From assembly GCA_036258055.1 (NCBI GenBank), contig DATAEK010000390.1:1-64000 (forward strand): 64,000 nt of DNA. Direction: 5' to 3'. The position numbers were made by a program, and so were the translations under genes. Source of the DNA: DATAEK01 sp036258055 (GTDB lineage Bacteria; Acidobacteriota; Vicinamibacteria; Vicinamibacterales; 2-12-FULL-66-21). Shown one piece after another: positions 41,761-51,137 of the stretch. Numbering within the stretch: the first letter of the stretch is position 1; each line of letters starts with the position of its first letter. The notes under the pieces were generated by a model. That model was not told the origin of the DNA. It did not search any database and worked only from the letters and a program-made list of their open reading frames with translations.

Positions 41761-41968
41761 GTGACCTCCAGCTTCGGGGGTTCATGATGCGTGCCGGTCA
41801 AAAAGGGCGCCGAGTCAGCTTCTTCAGTTTGTCGCGGGGCCCCACGCTCGCGACCTGCCAGCGCTTCGCTACGCTCGCGCCGCTGGTTTGCGGCGACTTT
41901 CCGCTCAGTCAAAGACTCAGCTAGTCCTTCTCTTGACAATCTATCTAGATAGATAATCTACTATTGCG
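41761..41968. other. Divergent intergenic region before padR
   Basis: There is no gene in these 208 bases. They contain a copy of the CGCGGGGCCCCAC element (from about 41833), related to the 26-nt repeats at 10211 and 17634, then a hairpin-rich stretch, and finally the padR promoter and palindrome. Confidence 0.6.
41933..41959 (+). promoter_or_regulatory. padR promoter with 16-bp perfect palindrome
   Basis: A consensus -35 TTGACA (41933-41938) is followed immediately by the perfect palindrome ATCTATCTAGATAGAT (41939-41954), overlapping a likely -10 TAATCT (41954-41959, spacer 15). Transcription would begin near 41966, so the ATG at 41969 is practically leaderless. The palindrome fills the spacer and is the obvious operator for autorepression by PadR. 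Confidence 0.75.
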
Positions 41969-42286
41969 ATGCCCAGGCGGCCCGGTCTCTCCACGATCAC
42001 GATCCTCAAGGCCATCTCGAATGGCTACCGGCACGGCTTCGACATCATCGACGTCACCGGGCTTCCCGGCGGCACGGTGTATCCGGCCCTCGGCAAGCTC
42101 GAGACCGACGGGTACGTGCACTCGCGCTGGGAGGATCAGAAAACGGCGCAGGAAGAAGGCCGTCCTCCGCGGCGGTACTACGATCTCCGGCCGGCGGGCG
42201 AGCGCCTGCTCGCGGACACCCTCCGCCAGCTTCGGGATCTGGAGCGGCTGCCCATGCATCCGAGCACGCGGCCGCGGCGTGCGTGA
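41969..42286 (+). CDS. PadR-family transcriptional repressor
   Basis: This is a 105-residue winged-helix regulator. The PadR fold is visible from TITILKAISNGYRHGFDIIDVTGLPGGTVYPALGKLETDGYV in outline: the GTVYPALGKLE helix contacts DNA. A wing follows (PPRRYYDLRPAGERLL). It ends 3 nt before the ADOP permease, so both are one operon. This PadR-ADOP linkage is frequent in Acidobacteria (established association). PadR proteins often sense a small molecule, perhaps the permease's substrate. Confidence 0.88.
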   Translation: MPRRPGLSTITILKAISNGYRHGFDIIDVTGLPGGTVYPALGKLETDGYVHSRWEDQKTAQEEGRPPRRYYDLRPAGERLLADTLRQLRDLERLPMHPSTRPRRA

Positions 42287-42289
42287 ACC

Positions 42290-44950
42290 ATGCCCGACAC
42301 CTGGTTGCTGCGCTCATCGTCAGCGGTCATCAATCTGCTGACGCGGCTCGCACCGGCGTGGCGCCGTGAGGACTGGCGCCGCGAGTGGCTCGGCGAGCTG
42401 CATTTCCGCGCGTCGCGGCTGGCGGCCCATGGCCGGCTGACACCCGCCGCGCAGGTCCGCCTCTTTCTTCGCTGTGCGAGCGCGTGGTTCCACGTGCTCT
42501 GGTTGTGGAACCACGAATGGAGCCTCGATCTGCTGACGCAGGACATCCGCTATGGCGCGCGCATGCTGCGGCGACGCCCGACGCTGTCGCTCATCGCCGT
42601 GACCACGCTCGCGCTCGGGATCGGCGCGACGACCGCGCTCTTCAGCGGGGTGCACGCAGTCCTGCTGAAGCCACTGCCGTATCCGGATCCGGAACGGCTC
42701 GTGCGGATCTATACGCTCGACATGCGTCCGGGTCAGGGCGACGTCGGCAACCTCTCCGTGCCGGACGCCGCTGACTTCGAGCGGCGGAACCGATCCTTCG
42801 ACGCGTTCGGTGCGTTCAACTATGGCGGATACTTCACGCTGACCGGCACCGGCGAGCCCGAACGCCTGCCGCGACTGCTGGTGACGTCCGGGTATTTCCG
42901 GGCGCTTGGCGCGCAGCTCACGCTCGGGCGCCTGTTCACACCCGATGAGGATCGCCCGAGTCCTCCGTCGGTCGTCGTCATCTCCCACGGGTTCTGGCAG
43001 CGGCGGTTCAGCGGCGACCCGTCCGTCATCGGCAAGGCGATCACGCTCAGCGGCGGTCCGGCAACCATCGTCGGCGTTCTGGCTTCGGGGTTCGTACACC
43101 CGGATCCAAAGATCGAGCGGGCGCCGGACGTCTTTGCCTTGCTCGATCCGGATCCTGAGGTGTCGGGCCGTGGTGGTCGCTACGTGCGCGGTATCGGCAG
43201 GATGAAGGCGAACGTCACGCGCGAAGTCGCAGAAGCCGATCTCCGGTCGATTGCCGCCGCGCTCGAGAAGGACTACCCGAAAAGCAACACCGGACAGTCG
43301 TCGGTGGTTCAGCCGCTCCGGGAAACGATCACCGGTGACGTGCAGAAGCCGCTGATCCTGCTCCAGGCCGCGACGCTCGGAATCCTGCTGATCGTGTGCG
43401 CGAACCTCGCCAATCTGCTGCTCGGCGCCGGGACTGGCCGCATCAACGAGCTGGAGATCCGCGCGGCGCTCGGCGCGACACGCGTCCGCATCATCCGGCA
43501 GCTGCTCACCGAGAGCCTGCTGCTCGCGATCGCCGGGGGCGCCCTCGGCACGCTGATCGCGTGGGGCGGTACGGCGTGGCTTTCGAACGCGGCCTCGCGT
43601 ACGCTCCTTGCGCGGCAGGCGATCGCCATCGATCCGATGGTGCTGGCGTTCGCGGCGGCCCTTTCGATCGGTGCCGGCGTGGTCTTCGGGCTTACCCCTG
43701 CGCTCCTCATCGCTCGCACGGCGCACGATTCGACAGCCCGCAGCAGCCGGCGTTCCACGGAGGGTCCTGGCGGCGTCCGGCTGAGATCTCTGCTGATCGT
43801 CGGCGAGGTCGCAATCTCCGTCGCCGTCCTGGTCGGCGCACTTCTGCTCCTGCGAAGCTTCCAGCAGCTCACCGCTGTGAACCCAGGGTTCCATCCGGAG
43901 CAGATCGTTTCCTTCCAGCTCGCCATTCAGCTGGACAAACATCCCGAAGGCACCGAGGCGGCCTTCTACGAGAATCTCTACGGGCGCCTGCGGACATTAC
44001 CCGGAGTCCAATCGGTCGGCGGAATCAACATCCTTCCGCTCTCGGGTTCGTATTCGTGTGATGGGCTGCAGATCGTCGGCCGACCGGTGGCCGAGGGTCA
44101 GGGACCCTGTGCCGAAGCCCGCTCGGTCAGCGCCGACTACTTCACGACGATGGGGATTCCGCTGATCAAGGGCCGAGGGTTCGCGCTCGCAGACGACGAA
44201 CGCGCCGCGCGAACGATTGTGATCAACGACGCACTGGCGCGGAAGTTCTTTCCGGGCGAGGAGCCGCTCGGACAGCGCATCCTCTACTCATCGCGCGGGC
44301 AGAACGATGCGCGCGAGATCGTCGGGGTCGTCGGCGACGTGCATCACTTTGCGCTCGATCGGCAACCCGTGCCGGAATTCTACGTACCGCAGCCGCAGCC
44401 GCCGTCGTATCACGCGATGACGATCGTCATGCGCGTCGACGGAGACGCCGCCGCGCTGCTGCCGGCAGTTCGCGCCGAGGTCCGAGCCGCCGAACCGGAT
44501 GCGCCCGTGTACAACGTCCGCACGATGTCGGGCCTCGTCGCCGATTCAATCGCCGACGCGCGATTCCGGACGCGGCTGCTTTCACTCTTTGCGGCGCTCG
44601 CGCTCGTGCTCGCAATCGTCGGCACTTATGGAGTGATTTCGATTGCCGTTGCCCGACGGATGCGCGAGATGGGCGTGCGTGTCGCCCTCGGCGCCACGGC
44701 GTCGGACGTCACGCGCCTCGTCGTGTCGCAGGGCATCCGCCCGGTCCTGGCGGGTACTCTCCTCGGGCTGGCCATAGGCCTGGTGGCTGCCCGCGCGTTC
44801 GTCACGCTGCTGTTCAACGTGCGTCCGGCGGATCCGCTGACGTTCGCCGCTGTGGCGGTCACGATCCTCACCGCAGGCCTGGTCGCATCATGGCTGCCGG
44901 CCCGCCGCGCCGGCCGTGTCGATCCGGCCATCGCGCTGCGAGCGGAGTGA
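42290..44950 (+). CDS. ADOP-type permease with N-terminal extension, PadR-controlled
   Basis: This is an 886-residue paralogue of the other orphan permeases with an extra N-terminal segment of about 80 residues (LTRLAPAWRREDWRREWLGEL and VLWLWNHEWSLDLLTQD) before the usual RYGARMLRRRPTLSLIAVTTLALGIGATTALFSG in outline. Two MacB-type periplasmic domains and two FtsX blocks follow (GRINELEIRAALGATR near 385 and MREMGVRVALGATASDV near 790), and it ends VDPAIALRAE. No ATPase motif is present. Being directly behind padR, its expression is likely ligand-controlled. Confidence 0.87.
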   Translation: MPDTWLLRSSSAVINLLTRLAPAWRREDWRREWLGELHFRASRLAAHGRLTPAAQVRLFLRCASAWFHVLWLWNHEWSLDLLTQDIRYGARMLRRRPTLSLIAVTTLALGIGATTALFSGVHAVLLKPLPYPDPERLVRIYTLDMRPGQGDVGNLSVPDAADFERRNRSFDAFGAFNYGGYFTLTGTGEPERLPRLLVTSGYFRALGAQLTLGRLFTPDEDRPSPPSVVVISHGFWQRRFSGDPSVIGKAITLSGGPATIVGVLASGFVHPDPKIERAPDVFALLDPDPEVSGRGGRYVRGIGRMKANVTREVAEADLRSIAAALEKDYPKSNTGQSSVVQPLRETITGDVQKPLILLQAATLGILLIVCANLANLLLGAGTGRINELEIRAALGATRVRIIRQLLTESLLLAIAGGALGTLIAWGGTAWLSNAASRTLLARQAIAIDPMVLAFAAALSIGAGVVFGLTPALLIARTAHDSTARSSRRSTEGPGGVRLRSLLIVGEVAISVAVLVGALLLLRSFQQLTAVNPGFHPEQIVSFQLAIQLDKHPEGTEAAFYENLYGRLRTLPGVQSVGGINILPLSGSYSCDGLQIVGRPVAEGQGPCAEARSVSADYFTTMGIPLIKGRGFALADDERAARTIVINDALARKFFPGEEPLGQRILYSSRGQNDAREIVGVVGDVHHFALDRQPVPEFYVPQPQPPSYHAMTIVMRVDGDAAALLPAVRAEVRAAEPDAPVYNVRTMSGLVADSIADARFRTRLLSLFAALALVLAIVGTYGVISIAVARRMREMGVRVALGATASDVTRLVVSQGIRPVLAGTLLGLAIGLVAARAFVTLLFNVRPADPLTFAAVAVTILTAGLVASWLPARRAGRVDPAIALRAE

Positions 44951-45096
44951 GCTGGGCGCGAGACGTAATCCCTTACGCGGGTCGTAAAGGCCACGCCCAG
45001 GATCCTCGCAATTCTACGGTTTTACGCCGAAATTTCCCGGCATCCGCATTGCTCGTGTGAAGCCCGACGTTTCCCCGAAATTCTGGAGGGCTTTTC

Positions 45097-45522
45097 ATGC
45101 GAAGACGAGGAGTTGTGGCAGTCGTGTTCGCTGCCGCGATCGCGGCGGTGAGCTGCGGCGGCGGTGGCGGTGGCGGTGGCAATCCTAATGCCCCGACGCC
45201 GACAGGCTCCGGCGGTTCGACGACGCCGGTCACGATCACGATCCAGGGTATTAACGGCAAACAGTCGTTTTCACCCAACCCCGCCTCGATTCCGGCTGGC
45301 TCGACCGTGGTGTTCAAGAACAACGACACGGTGACCCACCACATTCAACTCGATGACGGGTCCATGCAGACGGCGGACATTCCGGCGGGTGGAACAAGCG
45401 CCGCGCTGCCACTCGGAGCGGTGAGCAAGGCGTATCACTGCAGTCTGCATCCGACCATGGTTGGCAGCCTCAATTCGGCGGAGACGCCGGACCCGCCAGC
45501 CTGCACGTTCAACTACTGTTGA
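45097..45522 (+). CDS. Cupredoxin/plastocyanin-like lipoprotein
   Basis: This is a 141-residue probable lipoprotein: basic start, hydrophobic stretch and lipobox AVSC with Cys20, followed by eight glycines and a Pro/Thr/Gly linker. The globular part has the type-1 copper order: H81 or H82 (THHIQLDD), C115, H118 and M121 (YHCSLHPTM). It would carry electrons or copper outside the membrane. Unusually, the chain continues after the domain to a C-terminal CTFNYC with two more cysteines. A strong ribosome site (CTGGAGGG) precedes the ATG. Confidence 0.87.
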   Translation: MRRRGVVAVVFAAAIAAVSCGGGGGGGGNPNAPTPTGSGGSTTPVTITIQGINGKQSFSPNPASIPAGSTVVFKNNDTVTHHIQLDDGSMQTADIPAGGTSAALPLGAVSKAYHCSLHPTMVGSLNSAETPDPPACTFNYC

Positions 45523-45636
45523 TCCGGCCGGGGCGGAGCGAATCGCTCCGCCCCTTCCGACCGGCATCGGCCCGTCGTCTGACGGCATCTCTTCTGAAGG
45601 TTCGGCCGCCCTCAGGTTGCTCGGTTACCATCGGGC

Positions 45637-46266
45637 ATGTCCGAACCGCCCGTAGCTCCCTCTGAAAACCTGCGCGCCCAGCTCGGCGAGATCGACATCT
45701 ATCTGTTCGATCAGCTGCTGAAAGGCCGATTCGATCGGCGGCACCGCATTCTCGATGCCGGCTGCGGCCACGGACGGAACCTGGTCTACTTCCTGCGTAA
45801 CGGGTTCGACGTTTTCGCCATCGACGGCGATCCTACGGCGGTCGGCGTCACACGCGCGCTCGCGACCCGACTCAGACCGGATCTTCCGGTGCAGAACATT
45901 CGTCACGGTTCCCTTCAGGCATTGCCATGGGGCAACGAGTCGATGGACGGCGTGATCAGCAGCGCCGTCCTCCACTTCGTCGCGGACGACGACGAGTTCG
46001 CGCGCCTGCTGACGGAGATGTGGCGCGTACTTGCGCGAGGCGGCATCCTGTTCGCGCGACTCGCGTCGAGCATCGGCATCGAGCCGCTGCTCCCGGCGCC
46101 GACCGGGCGAGTGCGTCTGCCGGACGGATCGGATCGCTTCGTCGTCAACGAGCGGATGCTCGTCGATTGGTCGGCCCGTCTCGGCGGATTTCTGATAGAA
46201 CCAATCAAGACAACGAACGTGCAGAATCAGCGTTGCATGACGACCTGGTGTCTCGAGAAGCGCTGA
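45637..46266 (+). CDS. Class I SAM-dependent methyltransferase
   Basis: This is a 209-residue methyltransferase. Motif I is ILDAGCGHGRNL (about 38-49), an acidic residue ends strand 2 (VFAIDGDP), motif II-like is MDGVISSAVLHFV and motif III is VLARGGILFARLA. This is the small TehB-like fold, but the substrate cannot be given. It precedes the cyclase-family hydrolase by 29 bp on the same strand and may share a transcript with it. Confidence 0.83.
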   Translation: MSEPPVAPSENLRAQLGEIDIYLFDQLLKGRFDRRHRILDAGCGHGRNLVYFLRNGFDVFAIDGDPTAVGVTRALATRLRPDLPVQNIRHGSLQALPWGNESMDGVISSAVLHFVADDDEFARLLTEMWRVLARGGILFARLASSIGIEPLLPAPTGRVRLPDGSDRFVVNERMLVDWSARLGGFLIEPIKTTNVQNQRCMTTWCLEKR

Positions 46267-46295
46267 CGATCGGCCAACACACACGGGGGCAGACG

Positions 46296-47051
46296 ATGAG
46301 GAGAGCACTATTGACGGTGGCTGGCGCGCTGATCTTCGTCGCGCTCGTGTCGGCACAGTCGCGGCCGCCTCGCGTGCTCGATCTGGGCCATCCGATTCTG
46401 GCGACCGATCCGAGCTGGGACGGCGCGCCGGCCTATCAGCGGTCGGTCGTGGCGTCGATGGAGAAAGACGGATACGCGGCAGGGAAAATCACCATCGAGG
46501 AACACTTCGGGACGCATCTCGATGCACCGGCACACTTCGCGCCTGGCGGATGGACCGTCGATCGCATTCCCGCTGACAGGCTGTATCGAACCGGCGTGCG
46601 AATCGACGTCTCGAAAGCTGCCGCCGCCAACCCGGACTATCGCGTGACCGTGGCCGACCTACAGGCCTTCGAGAAAGCGTCAGGACGAATTCCTGAAGGC
46701 TCGGTGGTGTTCATTGCCACGGGCTGGGATCGTTTCTGGCCCGACCGGGCGCGCTACATGAACGAGCAGAACGGCGTGAAGCACTTTCCCGGACTGTCGG
46801 CGGAAGCGACCGCATTCCTCGCGCGCGATCGGCGCGTGGCGGGCATCGGCATCGACACGCCCAGCATCGACTACGGTCCCTCGGAGAAGTTCGAAGCGCA
46901 TCACATCAGCATGCCCCTGAACGTCTATCACATCGAAAACGCAGCCCACCTCACCGATCTCCCTGCGACCGGCTTCCACGTTGTCGTGGCGCCCATCGAC
47001 ATTGGCGGCGGCTCGGGCGGGCCGGCGCGCGTGCTCGCGCTGTTGAACTGA
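46296..47051 (+). CDS. Secreted cyclase-family hydrolase (kynurenine formamidase-like)
   Basis: This is a 251-residue exported metal hydrolase. A signal peptide covers residues 1-20 (GALIFVALVSA). The family's metal motif H-x-G-T-H-x-D-x-P-x-H is seen as H70, H74, D76 and H80. The region VVFIATGWDRFWPD and later GIGIDTPSID are conserved in the 'cyclase' superfamily, which includes KynB and isatin hydrolases. Cytoplasmic KynB lacks a signal peptide, so another amide or lactone is the likely substrate. ATG 46296 marks the signal peptide start. Confidence 0.82.
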   Translation: MRRALLTVAGALIFVALVSAQSRPPRVLDLGHPILATDPSWDGAPAYQRSVVASMEKDGYAAGKITIEEHFGTHLDAPAHFAPGGWTVDRIPADRLYRTGVRIDVSKAAAANPDYRVTVADLQAFEKASGRIPEGSVVFIATGWDRFWPDRARYMNEQNGVKHFPGLSAEATAFLARDRRVAGIGIDTPSIDYGPSEKFEAHHISMPLNVYHIENAAHLTDLPATGFHVVVAPIDIGGGSGGPARVLALLN

Positions 47052-47064
47052 TTCGATCGGGCGA

Positions 47065-48021
47065 TCAGACGATCAACGTCTCGCCCACCTGCGGCACGCG
47101 AAAGCGCTCAGGCGGGACGTTCAGCACATGGCGGGCGGCGGTCAGGCGGCGGAGCGGATCGTCGATGCTCTCGTCGGTCAGCTTGAACGTGCCGAAGTGC
47201 ATGGCGATGCTCGTCCGCGACTGCAAGTCGCGATGCGCGAGGATCGCCTCGTCGGGGTTCATGTGCATCGGCTTCATGAACCATCGCGGCTTGTACGCGC
47301 CGATCGGCAATAGCGCGATGTCAATCGGCCCGAGCCGGCTCCGGATCTCTTCGAAGTGGGGACAGTAGCCTGAGTCACCTGCAAAGTACGTCAGCAGGCC
47401 GCCACTCCGCACCGCGAATCCACCCCACAGCGTCTTGTTGCGATCGCGCATCCCGCGAGCGGAGAAGTGCTGCGCCGGAGTGCACGTTACCTCCACCTCG
47501 GGATCCACGAGGGCCTTGCCCCACCAATCGAGCTCGACCACACGGCGCAGTCCGATCTTCTCGAGATACCTGCCCAGGCCGAGCGTCGTCACGAACGCGG
47601 GTTCGAACTGCGACTGCAGTTGCAGCAGCGACGTCGGCTGCAGGTGATCGTAGTGGTTGTGGCTCACAAGGACGAGGTCCACCTTCGGAAGACTGGTCAG
47701 GGCAACGCCAGGCGGCTGCACTCGTTTGGGACCGAAGCGCCCGTACGGTCCGGCGCACGGCGTGAAAACCGGATCGGTCACGATGACAGCGCCTGCGGTC
47801 CGGATCAGGAACGTCGAGTGACCGATGAACGTGATGGCAGCGCGGCCCTGGGGCACGCTGGTTGGAGGCGCCTGATGCTTGGAGAGCGGTACGGAGTCCG
47901 GCCACTTCATGGAATCCCTCGTACGCCACCAGCGCAGGAGGTCCCTGAGCGACCGATTACCTCGATGGTACTTGTTGTAAAACCTCTGACCATCGCAGTG
48001 GTCCGTGACGGGGAAAGACAT
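47065..48021 (-). CDS. MBL-fold metal hydrolase (NAPE-PLD/UlaG-like)
   Basis: This is a 318-residue metallo-beta-lactamase-fold protein. The zinc motif is H121-x-H123-x-D125-H126 (SHNHYDHL). The region ITFIGHSTFLI precedes it, and later ligands occur in AQHFS (His), YFAGDSGY (Asp) and MHFGTF (His). The MNPDEA element and the long C-terminus match the subgroup that includes N-acyl-phosphatidylethanolamine phospholipase D-like bacterial proteins. A phosphodiester or lactone substrate is possible. It converges with the cyclase-family gene. Confidence 0.85.
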   Translation of the reverse strand: MSFPVTDHCDGQRFYNKYHRGNRSLRDLLRWWRTRDSMKWPDSVPLSKHQAPPTSVPQGRAAITFIGHSTFLIRTAGAVIVTDPVFTPCAGPYGRFGPKRVQPPGVALTSLPKVDLVLVSHNHYDHLQPTSLLQLQSQFEPAFVTTLGLGRYLEKIGLRRVVELDWWGKALVDPEVEVTCTPAQHFSARGMRDRNKTLWGGFAVRSGGLLTYFAGDSGYCPHFEEIRSRLGPIDIALLPIGAYKPRWFMKPMHMNPDEAILAHRDLQSRTSIAMHFGTFKLTDESIDDPLRRLTAARHVLNVPPERFRVPQVGETLIV

Positions 48022-48054
48022 CGCTGGAGTTAACGCCGTAAAGAGCCGGACCGA

Positions 48055-48477
48055 TTAGTCATCGGTCGCGCGTCTGCTCCGGTCCTTTTTGGTTTCGGAT
48101 CGCCGCCTCTTGGAGGTGAGGCGCCGCTCCAACGCCGCAGCAGAGGGTCGGGTTTTGCGGCGGCGCCTGGGCGGGACGGCCGCCGCTTGAAGAAGCGCAA
48201 TCAGACGATCGCGCGCGTCCTGACGGTTGTCGGCTTGTGTGCGATACCGTCGCGCGTCGATGACGAGGATGCCGTCCGCCGTCATTCGCTTGCCCGCGAT
48301 CGCGCGCAGGCGCTCGCGAATCCCGTCATCGAGTCCTGGAGAAGACCAGGGATTGAAGCTGAGCTGGACTGCTGTCGCGACCTTGTTGACGTTCTGGCCG
48401 CCCGGCCCTGACGAGCGTACGAATCGTTCCTGCAGCTCTGACTCTTCGATCGCGATGGTCGATGTCACCCGAAGCAT
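48055..48477 (-). CDS. arfB: Alternative ribosome-rescue factor ArfB
   Basis: This 140-residue release-factor-like peptidyl-tRNA hydrolase rescues stalled ribosomes. The catalytic GGQ is at residues 26-28 in RSSGPGGQNVNKV. The N-terminal domain is complete (LRVTSTIAIEESELQERFV) and the C-terminal tail is long and strongly basic (RRRRKTRPSAAALERRL through RRSETKKDRSRR), as required to sense an empty mRNA channel. Length and layout match the family. Confidence 0.92.
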   Translation of the reverse strand: MLRVTSTIAIEESELQERFVRSSGPGGQNVNKVATAVQLSFNPWSSPGLDDGIRERLRAIAGKRMTADGILVIDARRYRTQADNRQDARDRLIALLQAAAVPPRRRRKTRPSAAALERRLTSKRRRSETKKDRSRRATDD

Positions 48478-48531
48478 GCACTTCGAGTGTACCGGACCCC
48501 ACCGCGCGTCGCCATTACCAGGGCCAGATAC

Positions 48532-51003
48532 TCAGGCTTCCCATCGCAGAGCTTCGGCAGGATCGATTCGTGCCGCTCGAGTCGCGGGAATGTAACTGGC
48601 CAGGAGCGCCGTGGCGCCGAGCCCGACCGCGACCGCGAGATATGTCACTGGATCCAATGGCGTAACGCCGAAGAGGAGCGTCGACATCACACGCGTCAGC
48701 GCCGCGGCGCCGATCGCGCCGACCAGGATGCCGGTGCCGCACAACACCAGCCCGTGACCGAGGAACAGGCGGCTGACGTCGGCCGTCGCCGCGCCCAACG
48801 CGATCCGGATGCCGATCTCCTTCGTGCGTTGCGTGACGATGTACGAAATCACCCCGTAGATGCCGACGACGCCGAGTAGCAGCGCGACCGCGGCGGCGAT
48901 GCCCAGCATGACGAGGGCGAAGGACGTCTGCGCCATCGATCGGGCCTGGATTGCATCGAGCGTGCGGACTGCCGCGACCGGTAGATTGGGGTTGACCGAC
49001 CACACCGCCTGCTGAATCTCTTTCAGCAGCGTCGGCGATTGCGCGCGCTCGGTCCGGATCGCGTAGCCGATCGTTCTCGCGACGTAAATCTTCTGATCCC
49101 AGAACTGCTCGACGATCATCGGCCAGTAGATGACCGCCGGGGCGGGTTGCGCCGCGCCATTGTCACGAACATCGCCCACGACCCCGATGATCGTGCGCCA
49201 CGGATTGCTGGGCGTCTGCCGGATGCGGCGTCCGATCGCCGCGGCGGGCTCCTTCCAGTACTCGCGCGCGAAATTCTCCGTCACTACGACGACCGGCGCG
49301 TGGTCATGGATGTCGGCCCAGGTGATCGTCCGCCCCGCGATGACGCGGTTGCCCATGGTCTGGAAATAGTTCTCGGAGATCCATTTGAACCGCCGGAGCG
49401 GCGGAATCCGGCCGCCGGGTCCGGGGAAGTCCTCGACGAAGATCGGATCGTTGCTGTCGTTGCCGTCCATCGTGATCGAGCTCGAGAGTCCCACCGAAGC
49501 GACGCCGGGTATCTCCTCGATCTTGTGAGCGATCTGCTCGTGGGTACGCGCCGCCTGATCGGCGTCGCCGACGAGGGACTCGGGAATCGAGACCCGCAGC
49601 GTGATGACCTCCTGAGGTTTGACGAAGCCCGGGTCTACGCGGCGCATTGCCACGAACGTCCGGATCATCAGACCTGATGCGACGAGCAGGACGACGGCGA
49701 GCGCGATCTCGGCAACGACGAGCGTGTTGCGAGCGCGGTGCCGCTCGCGACCGGCGCTCGAGAGCCGGCCACCCTCTTTGAGCGCGCCGGCCAGATGCGG
49801 TGTCGCGAAGCGGAAAACCGGAATGAGACCGAAGAGAAGGCCGGCAACGAGCGAAATGGCGAGCGTGAAGAGGAGCACCGGCCCGCTGATGCCGATATCC
49901 CCCAGACGCGGCAAACCTGAGGGCGCCAGTGACAACAGCAGACGAATGCCGCCGTCGGCCAGCAGGAGACCCACCGCGCCGCCGAGGACACCAAGGAGCA
50001 GGCTTTCGGACATCAGCTCCCACGCCAGTCGCCGCCAGCCCGCGCCGAGCGCCGCGTGGATGGCGAGCTCCTGTTGCCGTCCTTCGGCGCGAACGAGGAA
50101 CAGGTTCGCGACGTTCGCGCAAGCGATGAGCAGGACGATGCCGACCGTTCCCAACAGCACCCAGAGGATGCGGCCGACGTCGCCGATGACGTCCTGGGCG
50201 AGCGGCCGCACGTTCGGCGCGAGTTTGACCTCGTCGAACATCTGCCGCGTGAAGCCCGGAGGGAGCGGGAACCGTTCGATGATGAGCGGGATCATCCGGG
50301 CGACGTCCGCGTTCGCCTGATCAACCGTCACGCCCGGCTTGAGTCGCGCCACGCCCTGATAGCTGAAGTTTCCGATGAAGACTTCCGCGCGATTGAACCG
50401 GAACGGCAGGACCAGCTGCGGATTCTGGTCGAGGAACTTGAAGCTCGCCGGCAACACACCGATGATCTCGCGCGGCTTTCCGTCGATGACGACCTGACGG
50501 CCGATGACGGACGGATCCGATCCGAACTTGCGCTGCCAGTACGCCTGGCACAGCATCACGCGCTCGGGAGTCTTGGGGGAGTCGTCATCACGCGTGAAGC
50601 GCCGGCCGAGTTGAGCCTCGACGCCAAGGACGCCAAGCACGCCGTCTGTCACGTAAAGGACGGAGACGCGCTCGGGGTCCCCGACTCCCGTAACCGACAC
50701 CGCCGAGCCGTCCCACAGACCGATGTCCTCGAAGGCGCGCCCTTCCTCGCGGTAGGTGAAGTAGGTCGCCGGCGATTGATTCATCACCGGGAAGCCCATC
50801 CCCGGCGCCGAGTGCCAGACGCCGACCAGGCGCTCCGGATCCTTGTACGACAGGGGCTTCAGCAAGACGCCGTAGACGACGCTGAAGATGGCCGTGTTGG
50901 CGCCGATGCCCAGCGCCAGCGTGATCACGGTGATGCAGCTGAAGAGCGGCGCTCTGAGAAGTCGGCGAATCGTACGGCGAAGCCTGCCTGTTGCCAGCAT
51001 CAT
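48532..51003 (-). CDS. ADOP-type permease (MacB_PCD/FtsX twice)
   Basis: This is a fourth orphan permease, about 823 residues. The canonical entry is RRTIRRLLRAPLFSCITVITLALGIGANTAIFSVV in outline. FtsX segments are RQQELAIHAALGAGWRR near 375 and TKEIGIRIALGAATADV near 730, and the C-terminus is ARIDPAEALRWEA. The start is uncertain: ATG 51003 or 51000 gives the usual N-terminus, while ATG 51120 would add 39 unrelated residues and leave only 17 bp to the divergent SDR gene. No ATPase is adjacent. Confidence 0.83.
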   Translation of the reverse strand: MMLATGRLRRTIRRLLRAPLFSCITVITLALGIGANTAIFSVVYGVLLKPLSYKDPERLVGVWHSAPGMGFPVMNQSPATYFTYREEGRAFEDIGLWDGSAVSVTGVGDPERVSVLYVTDGVLGVLGVEAQLGRRFTRDDDSPKTPERVMLCQAYWQRKFGSDPSVIGRQVVIDGKPREIIGVLPASFKFLDQNPQLVLPFRFNRAEVFIGNFSYQGVARLKPGVTVDQANADVARMIPLIIERFPLPPGFTRQMFDEVKLAPNVRPLAQDVIGDVGRILWVLLGTVGIVLLIACANVANLFLVRAEGRQQELAIHAALGAGWRRLAWELMSESLLLGVLGGAVGLLLADGGIRLLLSLAPSGLPRLGDIGISGPVLLFTLAISLVAGLLFGLIPVFRFATPHLAGALKEGGRLSSAGRERHRARNTLVVAEIALAVVLLVASGLMIRTFVAMRRVDPGFVKPQEVITLRVSIPESLVGDADQAARTHEQIAHKIEEIPGVASVGLSSSITMDGNDSNDPIFVEDFPGPGGRIPPLRRFKWISENYFQTMGNRVIAGRTITWADIHDHAPVVVVTENFAREYWKEPAAAIGRRIRQTPSNPWRTIIGVVGDVRDNGAAQPAPAVIYWPMIVEQFWDQKIYVARTIGYAIRTERAQSPTLLKEIQQAVWSVNPNLPVAAVRTLDAIQARSMAQTSFALVMLGIAAAVALLLGVVGIYGVISYIVTQRTKEIGIRIALGAATADVSRLFLGHGLVLCGTGILVGAIGAAALTRVMSTLLFGVTPLDPVTYLAVAVGLGATALLASYIPATRAARIDPAEALRWEA

Positions 51004-51137
51004 GTCGTCGGGCCTTTCGATCTGCGGGTCCCCGGCCGGCAGTTGCGCAGCCGGGTCATCCACTCGGTCTTTATACGGCCATGGGGGAGCGTCGGTTCTA
51101 AACTTGAGCGTTTTCAGCATTACTTCCGGGAGTGGAC

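Noticed and set aside
51004..51120. Upstream start (ATG 51120) for the fourth ADOP permease
   Set aside because: It would leave 17 bp between two divergent genes and add residues unlike other ADOP N-termini. It is kept only as an alternative.
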